Positions 1 through 13,467 of a stretch of 64,000 nt of DNA are shown piece after piece (position 1 is the first letter of the stretch; the number at the start of each line of letters is the position of its first letter). A program made the position numbers and the translations under genes. The notes under the pieces were generated by a model that ran no database searches, was not told where the DNA came from, and saw only the letters and a list, made by a program, of their open reading frames with translations. This DNA is from Serinus canaria (lineage: Eukaryota; Chordata; Aves; Passeriformes; Fringillidae): contig NC_066322.1 in assembly GCF_022539315.1 (NCBI RefSeq), forward strand, positions 23,384,765 through 23,448,764. The letters run 5' to 3'.

Positions 1-2352
1 CATTTCTGCCTGCTGTTTTACCAGAAAAAATATTACCAAGTGTATTTGAGCTCCTGCAACTTTCCCAGCTGGTTTTGTGGAAGAGGTGAGGATCATTTTG
101 AGTGTGTCTGTGTCCCATAAACATAGTTTAGAAAAGTCTGCTTTTTGAATACAAAAAAAAAAGTCTGATTTTTTTTGCCTGCTTGGACTGTGTTGTTCCT
201 TGTGATAGAAGGAGTTTGCCAGGCCTTGGTCCTATTCTCAGAGGAAGGGAGCTTGTACGTTCCTGTGGTCATCCCCACAGCTGATGCTGCCCATCCCAAT
301 AGGAGAACCAGGGACTACAGGGTCAGGACAGTGACTGTCAGGTTCCTGTGTCTGTTGTTGGTTTTTTGAGGTCAGAATGTTTGTGGGGAAGGAGATAATG
401 TGTCAGAAATCCACACCTGTTCCGGGCATAAATCAGTGATTCTGGCTTCCAGACTAGTCTCTTTCATGGGCAAAAACCCCCAAGTCTTGTGTATATTACG
501 TTAAAATATTTTGTAACATATGGGCTGTTTGTTTCCCTTAAGCTTTTCAGAACATAAGGTATTTTAAGCTCTTCTTGTGATCTTGTTTTATTAATGGCTT
601 TTTTGTGGTCCTGAAATCAATAAATAGCCTCTAACCCAGAGCATTATTTATGAAGAGCCATCCCTGCCCCCAGCAGTTTGGCTTTGAAGAGCCAAATTGT
701 CTCTTTTAGAACTGTCATCAGGTGACTTTGTTGTTTTTTGGTTGGTTTTTTTTTGGTTTTTTTTTTAATCTGGAGTTTATAAGGGCTTATGGTTTTTTTC
801 TGTGCTTTGAAACTCATTAGCACTAAATTAACAAGGTGTTGGATTTAGCAATGATGGTCTTAAATTTTTTCATGGTACTTTAAGTCAGGCTTAGGTTGAA
901 GACTCAAGGTCAACAACCTATTTGTACATCAGCAAGTACTGAGCCTTCACAGTAACAAACATAGTAACTCACTTACTGATCATATGCATGCCTGGATTTA
1001 CTCTTTAAAAAACTTTTTCTCACTGTCAGTTTGTGTCCTGTAAAAGTCCACTCAGCAGTATGACCCCTTCTGAAGCACTGAGCTTCTTGTGGCAGGTCAA
1101 GTCTAATAAACCTTCCTTAAGAGTCTCCATCCTAAGAACCCATTTAGGGTCACTGAATGGTTGGCCCTGTAATGAGAGAATGGATTGTTTAAAGGCCAAT
1201 CATAAGATTCCAACTACAGCACCATAAACACTTGCCTACTGAAATACAGAAATGCCTTTCTTGTGTTTCAAACTTCTACAACTAACAAAAGAGAAAGAGA
1301 AACAGGCTGTGACTTAAGCAGGCATCAGCAGTTCTGAAACTTTCAGTAGTGTAAAGCTTTTGGATAATCACTGAATTTTTTAGCTTTAAATTTAATATTA
1401 GACATCAAAGGATGCCAATAATAGCCACTGGTTTGTCACCACATACTTAGTCACTAAATATTTAGTGAAGCTTAAGACTTAAAGCACTAGAGTATTGGGG
1501 AATATTAAAAGCTCTAGTGGGAGCTCAGTATTGTGAGAGATGCTGCACAAAAGCACTGTTTTGACTTAAAAGAATGTGCAGATGTGATATTAAAAGAGGA
1601 TTGTCTGTACATACATCTTAGCTGATGATTGGTATCAAAGCTTCAAAACTCAAATGTACTTTTCTACAAATCCTGAGAGAGAATCCCTCCCAAACTCAAT
1701 GAATTCAACCAGAGCCAGCATGAATGTGGTTTTTTTTTTTTTTTGAAAACAAAGTGGGTTTGGTGTCTCCAAGATCCTAGAGAGAGAGGAACAAGCTGCA
1801 AAAGCCATGGAAGCTGAGGTACGTGGCCTGACATCTTTGTGAGAGAAAAGGATGGAGAAGAAGAGATTTTTACATACGGATGGCACACACAGAAGAGGGG
1901 AAGAGGAGGATTTGGGGTGGACAGTCATCAGTTTGAAAGACATGTCAGGCTAGAGAAAAAGGCATATTGGTAACTGGAAGGGAAGGTTTGGGAGCACAGC
2001 AAGGAATTTGAATGATGTGGTTAGAAAGAGAATATTGTGTTGTGAAGCTTTATTTTCAGAAAGAAGCTGAAAAATGGGATTCAGCTTCCCTTTGAGGATG
2101 TGAATGCCGCCCATAGGGAGGCTGGATGTCAAAGAGGATGGTGCTGTTGTCCGTGAAGAAAAGGCACCAAAGCATAAGAGAGAAATGTTGGGGGGCCTTT
2201 GGTCTTGAACCGACAGCCAGGTACCCGTGCAATGACAGAGACGAGCTGAGTCATACTGTAGCCAGAGGGAGGAAAGGACAGCCCAACTCCGGATGTAAGA
2301 GTAGATCAGCCGCTAAATACCTGAATTTCTGTGGCCAGGAGCAATGTGCTGA

Positions 2353-2390
2353 CAGTGCCAGGGGAGGTGAACAGTGCCAGGGGAGGTGAA
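2353..2390. repeat. 19-bp perfect tandem duplication
   Basis: cagtgccaggggaggtgaa occurs at 2353-2371 and again at 2372-2390 without a gap, inside a GC- and purine-rich block. Confidence 0.97.
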
Positions 2391-5300
2391 CTCCAGCCGG
2401 TGACCTGCGGGAAGCAGTGAACAGCTGGAGAGAAGGGAAAGAGCAGCGGGTGGAGAAGTTCGTGGGGAGATGGGGGGAGACTGGTGCAGGAAGAATAGAG
2501 GCATGGGTGCGGTGTGGGCGGGTGGACAAGATGACTAAAACAAAAGCCCACGAGGTTTTGAAATGCTGTGAAGTGGCTATTGTTGAGCCCCCCGTGAAGC
2601 AGCTGGAGTGCTTTATCTGCCCCTTGCAGGAGCTAGGGAGGGATGGGCCACCGCTGTCCAGCCCTGGGAGAGGAGGGGATGGTGAGGAACGAGCCGCTTA
2701 GAGACGAGGGGCTCCTGATTACCTGCAAATGGCTTTCCTGTCAGAGTCCTTCATCTGGGAAGGAGTGAGGAAGAGACCTACAGTGTGTGAGTATTTAGTG
2801 GGGCGGGTCACAGGAAATGCAGCCAGGAACTGGAGTTCCCCGAGCCTCAGTGCTGATTCCCCACTCCTGAAATGACTGCTGAGCTTTCAGAGTCCATCCT
2901 CGCCATCAAGTTTCTTGCTTTACTGATGGATGACAAGGACTCCTCTTCCTTTGGGTCTTAAATATCCAGATAACAGATAAAGAGTCTGCTCACTTAGGGA
3001 CAGGCTGCCTGGCTTCATTAGGCATGGATTACACATCTAGAGGAGATTTTAGAAACTTGGTTTTTACTTTTTGCTTTATCTTTTTGGCTACAGCTGAACT
3101 TTTGGCTCTGGAGTTTGTTCAGGCAGAGATGGAGGCAAAACATAGCTTGTCTTAAAGTGTCTTTAATATTGTAATGCTGGGTGTATAGCAGAACATGTTC
3201 TTCCAAAATTGTCAATGAACTGCTGTTAGAAGGGTGCTTTTCAGTACCTTAAAATGCTGAGAGAGGAAAAAGCTGAAAAGTAGCAAATCTATCACTTAAT
3301 ATTTGTGTGTAATCTTAGCACTAGTATTATTTAATAATTACCTTTACTGGGAATTTTGTGGTGTTTTAAAAAGAAATTTTTAATTCTTAAAAATTTTATT
3401 TATTTTTACTTTTTTTGTTTAGTGCGAGTGATTGCCTTGCACTGAAAACTGCATGTGACCACAAGTTTGGCTTCTAAACACATCCACAGTCACATATATT
3501 GGCAGGAAGTTTGTGCTGGAGAGTTCAGACAGAAAAACATTGCAAAAACTTGTGGCTAACTAATCTGTATCCCAGTTGGGACCTGGGACACAACCATCTC
3601 TCTTGACTTGCTCAATATGTCAGGAAAGAAGCTTTAGTCTGGATTTCTGTCTTTCCAGCACAGACCTCCTAACTATGGGTTGAGATTTAAGTGGTGCCTG
3701 GAATCATCAACATTTAGGAAGAAGTAAAACCTCACATTTTCTCTGAGCTGCTCCTGCCCTCCCACTTGCCCTTCTGAGCCAGCTCTGTGATTTCTTTTTC
3801 ATCTTACCCTTAGATCCCAGATGTTCTGGTCGAGTGCAGTTTGCTGTGGAAGCAGCAGGCAAGGGCTTGGCTGATCATTGTCCTTGCTGCAGCTTGCTGT
3901 TTTGTCTCTTGATTTAGAGCATGTGTTGGTCACTTTTGGCTAAAGCAGCCTCCCTCTGCTAAATCAGGTTCCCTCAGCCTGTCCTGACTGCCCAGACCAA
4001 GGGCTGGGTGTAGTTCTGGCCGTATATTTGGCAGAAGCAGAAAAGCAGCTCCCAAGGAGAGGACAGGCTTCCTATGAAACTGAGCTGTGCTGCCATCCAC
4101 TCCAGAGTCTCTGAGGAGCTGTCTTGGAGAAGGAAGAATGCTGGGGTGTGCTCACATTGGGTTTGCTTGGGGGAAGATGGCTGTTGGGTGCTGGAGACCC
4201 ACAAAGTAGTATATTCTGAAGGAACAGAATGATTTTACCTCCAGACAGGTACTCAGTTATGCAGAAGAAAGCTTTGGCATCTTGCTCAGCTTGTGTTTTG
4301 GTTTGGAGTAAGCTCTTTCCTCCTGTCCTTCCTTCAGTTGTGGGCATAATAGTACGATGGTACCATTCATACTCCTTATTCATGACTTCTCATGGAATAA
4401 TTTTCTCCTGGCTTCCTGGTTTAGGTTGCAGGGATATCCTCAGTAGCAGTCTTGGGTACAGTCATCAGCTGGTTGTGTGTGCAGCAGACACTCAAAAATG
4501 AAAACTGAGCCTATTAAGAGTTCTAAAAAGGAAGCTTGAAAGATTATTCTCCATTACTTTGCCAGTTCCAAATCCAAAATACATAATTAGAAGGGTGACT
4601 GGCTTTGTAGCACAGTGTTATGCTCTCAGCTGAGTGTAAAACCTCCCACTCGAATCTGCCAAAGCCTGACAGGGTGGCAGTGCTTTAATCCTGTGGTGCT
4701 ACGAAGGCTGAGTTAGGGCTGGGATACCCTGGCACAGCCATGAGGAACGAGGGACAGACAGGGCCAGCCTGACTTCCTGGGGCTGTGCAGGGGAACCTCT
4801 TGCTAAGGATTCCTACATGAAGTGGAATAAAAAGGGTTAAGGGAGTCTCTTGAGTAAAGCTGCTTGGAGACTGTTCTGTTCCTGCACTGGTTGTGTGTAT
4901 CTGCATTTTGGATATCTCCCAGCCAGCCTGCTCATGGACAAAACTTGCCCTTGGCATTTACCTGTGACATGCAGGATTAGAATGACATCCTGTGCTGTAA
5001 TTGCTTTCCCCTGGGAATTCCTCTGACAGCCAGGATGACTGTTTTTTTTAAACTGTGCTACTTGGATGCTACAGGTTCTCCCTAAATTCCAGTGCCTTAA
5101 CTGCCTTGCTGCTGACATCACTGAGTGTTATCTTGCTTGCTGTTTTAAGCTCTAGGTGAAAGGAATAAGCCCCAAATTTTGCTTGCTCTGCAAAGGAACT
5201 TGCACTTTCTCTCTGAATGCTAGATGTAGGTCACTTGTTGGGTTAAGGAAGAGTTGGCAAGGAATGTGGCTATGTGTCATCGGAAAGCTTGTGAGCTGCA

Positions 5301-8300
5301 GCACATGAACTGGACTGAGATGTTGTACAGAGAACAGCCCTGGAGAAACCATTAGTTTCACTGCTGGGGTTTTGATGCCTTCATTTAAGGAACAGGCTGA
5401 AACATTTCATGTACGTTAGTCACACTTGGATTTAAATTTAACCTTGGTAAAGCTAATTAAAAATATGTGTGTAAATGCATGCTTTGAACTTGCATCTTTT
5501 ACTACTGCTGTTTTTTTAAATATATAATTTCCTTTAGCCAGCACTGTAAGAAGGTGCACCCGTGTGAAGAAGCCAGCACAAAGTGGTAGCTTAGCCACCA
5601 CATCATGGCTTAGCCCCTTGGAGAAAGCAGGGTTATTTTGTGTAACAGGGTAAATAAATGCTAGGTGTGCATCCTGCTCTTCCTTGCCTTTGTGTAGTCA
5701 CTGTGTAGTGTCTTGTAAAGCAGGGGCAAAAGGTGTGTGATGTCTTAGTGTTAATACCACATTAAGATAGTATCAGAGACTGTGAAAGACGATTCCTAAA
5801 GGGAATTGGAACCTCATTCCTGAAGGGTTGAGCAGCTCATCAGCAGTTGTCTCTGGGAAGGTGTGTCAGTTTGCTCCTGCAGTCTCCCAAAAGTACTTTT
5901 GCCCTTGATTCACCCCAAAAGGCACTATGTTTAGTGGCCATACAAGCTCTTCTAAAGTGACTTGTAATTCTTCCTGGGTGGTACACTAGCACGTAGGGCT
6001 CAACTATAGTCCATGTTAAGTTTTTACACCTAATGAAATAAGAATTTTATTGATTATGAAGATGTGTGTTTCTTTTAATTTTTTTCTTTTTTTTCAAAAT
6101 TAAATAAAGTATTAAAGCCATAGTGAGGAATTCTGTGTTTTGGATGTAGAAATCCATTTACTATTTATGGAAATCATTTTACCTTGGACCAAACTGAACT
6201 CATGCTAATGTCTGGCTACTGTACTTCAGTTTAGCACCATGCCACCAACAGGCGACAACTTAGGGACTGCAAGGAAAGAAGAAACATATCCAAGTGAAGA
6301 GATAATGGTCTTGCATTCTTACAGCACCTTTCACCCAAATAAGTTTCAAAGCATGGCTGAAGATTTTCTCTAGACTGACTACGTTGGATGTTGTAATGTA
6401 AAACAGCACAAAAGTAGGATTGATTAGGGATTAAAATTCAGCCTCAGTGCTGTGACCTGGGTTTGGGAGATTCCCCTTTCATTGGGGAGGTGGAAAAGAG
6501 ATGGGGGAAAAAGTGTTTCTGGGACAACGTGACTTCAAAAAGGCTGGGGTTTTGAGGCTGCTGGAGGGTTTCAACCATTAGTCAGGGGAGATGGATTAGC
6601 TGTCAGAGCTGCATGGTAATATTTATTTAGTGGCTTCACACTGTTAATCACATGAATATCTTCTTCACATGTGACACATGCAGCGAGGAGCAGCTGCTTA
6701 GCAAGGCACAGCAGCACCTGGAATCAATTTAGGACCAGAAGTGAATTAATTAAAACCACCTGGGGAGAAGACCTGGACTTCTGAGAGTCCAGAGTTCTGT
6801 GGAAGCATTTGCCCCCCATGCAACAGCAGTTGTGAAAGGAAGCTCAAATATTAAGTTACAGCAGGGAAGGGGGGAGTGAAGTGAAGCTCAGAAAATACAG
6901 TTAGGGAGATGACAGTAACTCCTCACTGGTTCCTGGTGCTTGCTCCTCATCTCAAAGGTAGGAGAACCTAGAAAGGGGATTCACAGGTGGAGAGGGTTGG
7001 AGACTCTAAAAAGGTGAGGACTGTTATATTTGTGTCTTGGTGCAACGGGGGTTGATGTGCAAGTTTTACAATAAATCCTCACAGGACTGAGGCTGCATTC
7101 TGGGAATGAATAGGAGGATATAGGAAAAGCCTTCAAAACAGTGAGTGGAGAAGGGACATGTTATCTCCAGGGTGGTTGTGAAAGTAAGGGGGGAAATAAA
7201 TTAGTGATTTTGCATTACTGTAATTAACCTGAAGGGTCTTGCTGCTGGCAGAGTAATTGAGTCCAGCCAAGTCCAAGAGGATTCAGAAAGGATTGAACAT
7301 TTATATAAATAATGAAAACAAATTCATGAAATTCAAAACACAATACATTAATTTTTGTGTTTTAGGGATGAAACAAACATGTCCTGCAGCTGAGAAGAGC
7401 CTTTTCCTTTAGACTTGTTATTCAGAATGGTGTGTGTTATTTCTTCACCTTCCTCTATAGCATCTGGTTAGAGTAGGGAAAACAGCTAGTTTAGTTTAAA
7501 ATTAGAATTATTGTGTGTGGCTGTTCATAAAGTTCTGGTTTCAGTTTGTTTGCATCAAATGTTTAATGAGGGAGAAGAAGATTGAACAGAGGTACTTATC
7601 AAAAGAATCATGAGGACTTTAATGTCCAGGAGGTGTCAGGGCCATATTGCCACGTGGTACAAGGCTTTGGTGTGGGCTGGTTTTCCAGCAGCCCTGCCAC
7701 CTCCTCCTGCTTAAGAACTCTGGGTGCTCAGATCTTGTTCTTTTTTATGTGTGTAAAGCAAAAGTTTGCATCTGTGCAGTTTTAGACTCTGCAAAAGTAG
7801 GAATTGTGTGGGTTTCCCTTTGCTTTCTCCTTTTCAGCTTCAGAATAGCTGCTTTAAAAATGAGGCAGCTTGAGCAAAGCAGGGTGCTCTACATGTGGGC
7901 TCCTTAGACATTTTTTTGTTTGCTTTTTGTTGTCACTTCCAAGCATTGTGCTGAAATATGTAATGTTCTACCTACTGCAAACCTTCAGGTCTTTTCTCAG
8001 GTCTGTATGCCAGTGTGGGACCTCTGAGAGTAGGACTTTCAGTAGACTTTTTTTCTGGCCTCTCACATTTATCTCCATTTAGTTGCATAAACCATCTGTT
8101 GCACATTAGAATGTAGCTTGCCTTCAGCAGCTTTGGCAATCAAAATGAGATTTTGGCAGCTCCACCTCAGGTGTGAAGCTTTGTGCCGCTTTGCATGGTG
8201 GCATTCACTAACCTTTTGCTCTTCTGGGTTGCAGACTGATGGAGTTCTGACTTTTTCCTGTGCCACCTCCATGGCTGTTCTGCACATGGCTATGACAGCA

Positions 8301-10378
8301 GCCACCAGTTCTGCCCCTGGGCCGCAATGGCACTAAGGAGGTGTAGGCATTTCAAATGCTTTTGTGGAGTAATCCTGTTATTGTAGTGTATTTAATCTGT
8401 TTTTTATCTTATATTCTTCCCACCTTTTTTGGTTTGAAAGCAGTTTAAAGGATTATTTTCTTTTCCCCTCCCACCCCCTCACCTGCTTTGTACTGCCTTT
8501 CTCCCTACAGAGACTCAACCTTTCTTCCATTCAGTAGCTGTTTTTTCCTTTCTGGGGAGTGCATGGGCTCCTCTCTGTGCATGTAAAACAGCATGTTTTT
8601 ATTACTAAGTGGCATTTTCCATTGAAAGATCTCAGAAGGACTGAACAATATGGAATGACTGAATGCTTTGAGATAGCCCTTGGGCTTCAAACTGGAGGCT
8701 TGTGGTAGATCTCATTAGACTGCCAGATCCCAGTGGCTCTCTGTTAGTATCTATAAATCCTAAAGCAGAAATAGACCATCATGTTAGAGCTACCAAGGGT
8801 TTTATTCCTTTCTAAATGTAGCTTATGCCCCACACAAGCTTGCATGTGTTGAGTAAATGGAGTTTTTGTTTTGACTCGAATTGAGTGCACAATGTCCTTC
8901 AGTTGTTTAGAGGATTGCTGTGGATAGAACTTGTCAGATGAGGTTCACAACATTTCAGAGATGTGTTGGTGTTGGGATGCAAACAAGTCAGTGCACTCAT
9001 CTGGATTAGCTGTTGTCTTCAGTACAAAATAAATTAATTAACTAAATGCTCCTGAGGTGCATTTAATATTCCATGCAAATTATTTCCAGCAAGAAAATTA
9101 TTATGAAGATATTCCTCTGCTTTTGTTTGCTTGGTTTGTAGTAATCTCTGGCTGTACTTCTGATGCATTTTGTGTTTCTTAGAGTAGAAACCCTTTAGGG
9201 CAGGGCTGGTGTCTTTGGTTTGGAGATGGCAGCCCATTGTGCTGCTGTTGGAAATGCCCCATGAGTAACAACAACGTGTTTCACTTGGAAGGCAGATCTT
9301 AGGCCTTTGCATTCCTTCCATGGAGTGCTTTGGATTGATTCTGGCTGTGCTCCAGGCTCCTGGCTCTCTGGAGCAGAGAAAATGTGAATGAACTCTTGCA
9401 CACTTACTTAAAGCATGAGGCTTGCATTCTTCCTGCAAAAACAGGCACTTTGTTCAGGAAAACATCAGGTGGTCAGGGAGAACAGGACAGAGAAGAGCAG
9501 AGGTATGCTATTAACTCCTGGTGGGTAGTTAAACAACAACCCCCTCAAAAAAGAAGAAAAATCAAACCAATGTGGACAACTTCTGAATTATATGGCATTT
9601 TTTTCTTTCCCCCCCTTACTTGCAAGCTATGCTTACTTTGCATTCTGACTCAATACTTCCACATAATTATGTGTTTTGATTTATGTCCATTGCCTAAGGA
9701 TCTCAGTCCAAGTGCAACACAGCATTCTTAAACCAAAACACAAATATCTGCAGAGGGTTCAGGGCCAGCTCACACTGCTTGTGCTGGGGCAGAAGAGGAG
9801 GGTTCCCCACTGGTGCTGCAGTTAGGAGGATGCACTCATTTGTGTAGGTGTGTGGTAGTTCAGTTGTCACAGTCTCTGTTGGTCCTGTGAAATGCAGAAT
9901 TTCTCATAAAGTACCTGTACAGCTGGGACAAGGATGTAGCCATGACTTGCAGACACACGTGTGGCCAAACACAGTCACTCCCTGGCTCTGTAGGGGAGTG
10001 TGTGTGCAGGAGAGGAAAACAAGGAGATACCATGCTTCATCCCTTGTGATATCTAGATAATATAGGAAAAATGCAGTTTTGCTGGACTAATGATTGAGTT
10101 AATATTTTTGGACTCTTTCAGCATGTAAATAAATATTCAAGCTGGTAACACTTAATTTTAGGAAACATTAGCTTCCTATTACTGCTTTTCTACTCAGACC
10201 CCACCCTGAAGAGGCCTCTTAGTTTCAAAACAAAGGGTAGTAAAAAGCACAGCCATGGAAATGAAGTTTATAACGTAGTTTAGGTATGTTTCCATGCTAT
10301 GGTCATAACAGTGGTTACTGACTTCTAAGCCATTTCTTCTTAAAAGCTTTGAAAAATTGGCATTAGGGATTGCTCACA

Positions 10379-10396
10379 TTAATAATAATAATAATT
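10379..10396. repeat. (AAT)n microsatellite
   Basis: ttaataataataataatta, about five to six AAT units in AT-rich non-coding sequence. Confidence 0.9.
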
Positions 10397-13300
10397 AGTT
10401 ATTATGAGACATGTAACATAATTTCTTGGGTACTTGTTGTTCCACAAAAATACATTGTTCAGTTTATTTAAAAATATGAATCAGTCTTCTGCTAGGTATT
10501 TTCTCCTCTGTCAGAAGGCATGTCATCTCCCCTCCTCACCTACAGGTTTAATTTCCACCTATTCATACTATTAGTAATTTATCACTCCTGCCTTGTTGTT
10601 TACACTGGATACAGTGGCAGTTTACACTGATTTCCTGACTCGGTATAAATTTAATTTCTGTGTACTGCTTGAGCAAGCTTTACAGTGTGAAAGGAAAGCC
10701 AACAATACAATTAGGATGAATAAAAGCATTTTGGGTTATGTAATATGCATTTGTGCTACTATTATGCAACAGAATTATTACTTGTGGCATCCTTAAATCC
10801 ATTTTGAATTTAGCACTGTTGCTTGCTGCCTCATACAGGGCCTTCTTTGTTTCTGCACTCTAAGCAGAAAGTGATGATGAGCTCCACAATTAATTTAAAT
10901 TACATTTCTGGAAGCAGATAAAAAATAGTGTGACTTGTTACAGGACAAGTATTCTGTTGGTAGTCAAAAATCATGATACCATATGAAATCTGTCTGACTG
11001 AGTTAGTGGTAATATCAATCACCGCCTCTTTTTGCTATGTTTGGTATTTATTAAAAAATGACAGCATATTTCAGCATTTTTCATGAAAGAAACATGGCAA
11101 AGGCCTTTCTGACCACTGTTGCATAAACATTTAAATAATAGCTTTTCTCTGGCATTTCTTAGGTAGGCATAGAGTTGTCATTTTAAACATCAAGGCAGCT
11201 TAGAAATATTGTATATAAATATGGAATTTGCTGTGCTATGAGACTGAACCTGTCAGTATTTGTCAGATGGCAAGTGCACTGTACCTGTCCCTGTAATCTG
11301 TAATCAGAATCACAAGAAGCTGTTTCAGACTCAAATGAAAAGTCTGAGCTGTCTGCCACCATTTATATTAGTTTTCTTTGCTCAACACCTCTTCTCCCTT
11401 ATGGTTCCCAGTAAAGCTTCCTGGGTGCTTTGGCACCTCCGGATTTCCAGGGCGGACTGGAAGCTGTGAGAGTGTGGGGAAAGAGGAAGAGGAGTTAAGA
11501 TAAAGGCTGTGAACAGAAGCAGTAATTGCTGTTTCTGGGGCAAAGGGGAGCTGCCCCAGCTGCTTTTACCTCCTTAAGGACCTTCTGTAATCCATACCTG
11601 GAAAAGCTGTTAGTACTTTTCACAATTAATCACTGCTTGCTTTACGCAAGTCCCCGGTGACTCTGTAGAGCTCTTCTCTCAGGGAGACACTGTGTAACAC
11701 TTCATTTGGCTCCAGAAGTCAAAATATTTTAGAAAATGAGCTGATTGTACTGCCAAAATGGGCACTAATTTCCTTGCCTTCATCCTGGTGCTCTGTTCAC
11801 TTAGCTGTTTATTGTTTTGAATATTTATTTACTGCTTGGTTTGGAGATTGGACATTTTGGTGTGTCTGGGCACTGAAGAGAGGAAGATACTGAGTTTTAC
11901 AAATAATTGTCTTCTAATACAGAAGGGCTTTGGGAAGATACTTAGTGTGGGACACATTTATTTACTGGACTACAAGAGTGTTTGTAGTAAATGTCATTTG
12001 ATGACAGATATACCTCCAACAATGTAAGATGCACATGACTAAGAGTCTTACCTGACTTACTGGTTTCTTTTCCTTGCTTTTCAGTTTCAAATTAGGAACT
12101 TGCTAAGCTTCAGTGTCCAGTCAAAACCACCACAAGGAATATTTCATAATACCAGTTATGAAAATAATAAATCCCTGGCATGCCTAAGAGGGAACAGGGT
12201 TGTGGTGAACTGCAGATCTGTGAAACATGACAAACAAAAAGATTCAGGTTCGGTTAGCTCCATGATGACACCAAGTCAGATGAGAAAAGAGGGTGAGGGG
12301 CCTTGGATTGGTTTTGGTAAAAGTCTTTCTAGCAAGAGAGGTGAGAGGCAGGAAGAGGGAGCTTTTTGTAGGTAGGAAGTGGTGAGAAGGTAAATGCCTA
12401 AATCGTACAAGATAGAGATGGAGATCTGGAGCTGTCCAGGTGATTTTTTCTTTATTTAAAAACTTTGTATGCTGCACAGTGAACCTCCTGGACCAGTTGG
12501 TTCTCAGTGAGTAATATGGCTATGTTCCTTGCTGCACAGGTGCTTCTGAGCGGGTAAATTCAGAATTTCTATGTTCCCAGGGCTGGATAAGCTCCAACAC
12601 TTATGAGACCTGCACAAAGCCATTTTAACCTAGACCTCTTTGAAGATTCAATTTAGTAATGCACTTGCTAAAACTCCTTTAGATGCGTGCAGGGAGAGGT
12701 GATTTGCGAATAAGACTTCTTTACTTTTGCTTTGATTCATGTAGAGCTGGTCCCAAAAAATTCACTGATATCCAAATGAGTCAAAACTTGCATTGCTTCA
12801 GAAGGTGTGAGAATGCACAGCTCAGCACCACGGAGTTTATTTCTTGTTTCTTATTTCCCCCAGAGTGTCTTTAAGTAGCTGCAAGGTGTCCGAGTGAAAG
12901 GTTCTAACTGAGCAGCAGCATTTCTGTAAGAGGCTTTTTTCCTTTTCCCTTTTTCCCCTCTAAATCTGCCCCGCAGCTTTTGTGACTGTTTGCCAGTGCT
13001 TCAGACAGATACCAGCCAGGCTGTTAGCTCGGAGGAGAAAACAAGAATGCCTTTTGTGTCATGATCATGGAATTAATTGGTCCTGGAAGCTCTGGGTCAC
13101 TGCCAAGAACGGGTATTTATGTGGCAAGAAAGGAAAGGAAAAGGGCGGAGCACTGGGAATCCAGGAATACCCCTCCTTTTTGGAGTTTAGGAAAGAGTTC
13201 ATAAACTTATCTTGGCTTCTGAGTTTGGTGCAGTCAGCATGCAGAATTCTGGTTTTGCGTGGGTGTTTTGATGTTTCTTTTTTCTTTTGTTTGGTTTGTG

Positions 13301-13467
13301 TTTGTTTGTTTGGTTTGGTTTTGTTGTTGTTTGTTTGTTTTTTTAACAGTATCCAAAACGAGGAAATGAGAGTTATTCAAGTGGAGAGAGTTCTGTGGAG
13401 AGTTTTGGCATAATTTTATTTCATTTCATTTCCAAGTGCACTGTAGGATAAAAGCATCTGCCTTTGT

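Larger units (their letters stand above)
1..13467 (+). other. Non-coding sequence, probably an RGL1 intron
   Basis: No exon of RGL1 or any other gene could be supported on either strand. The stretch is mostly AT-rich, with poly(T) tracts and short microsatellites. A GC- and purine-rich block with a 19-bp tandem duplication lies at 2120-2720. A tRNA-like segment lies at 4601-4666. A T/G-rich (gttt)n stretch at 13270-13345 precedes the minisatellite. Assignment to an RGL1 intron rests on gene order alone. Confidence 0.6.

Noticed and set aside
12100..12375. 91-codon + frame after a splice-acceptor-like ttttccttgcttttcag
   Set aside because: The peptide matches no RGL1 segment or known family, and no donor in a fitting phase was found. 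Probably chance.
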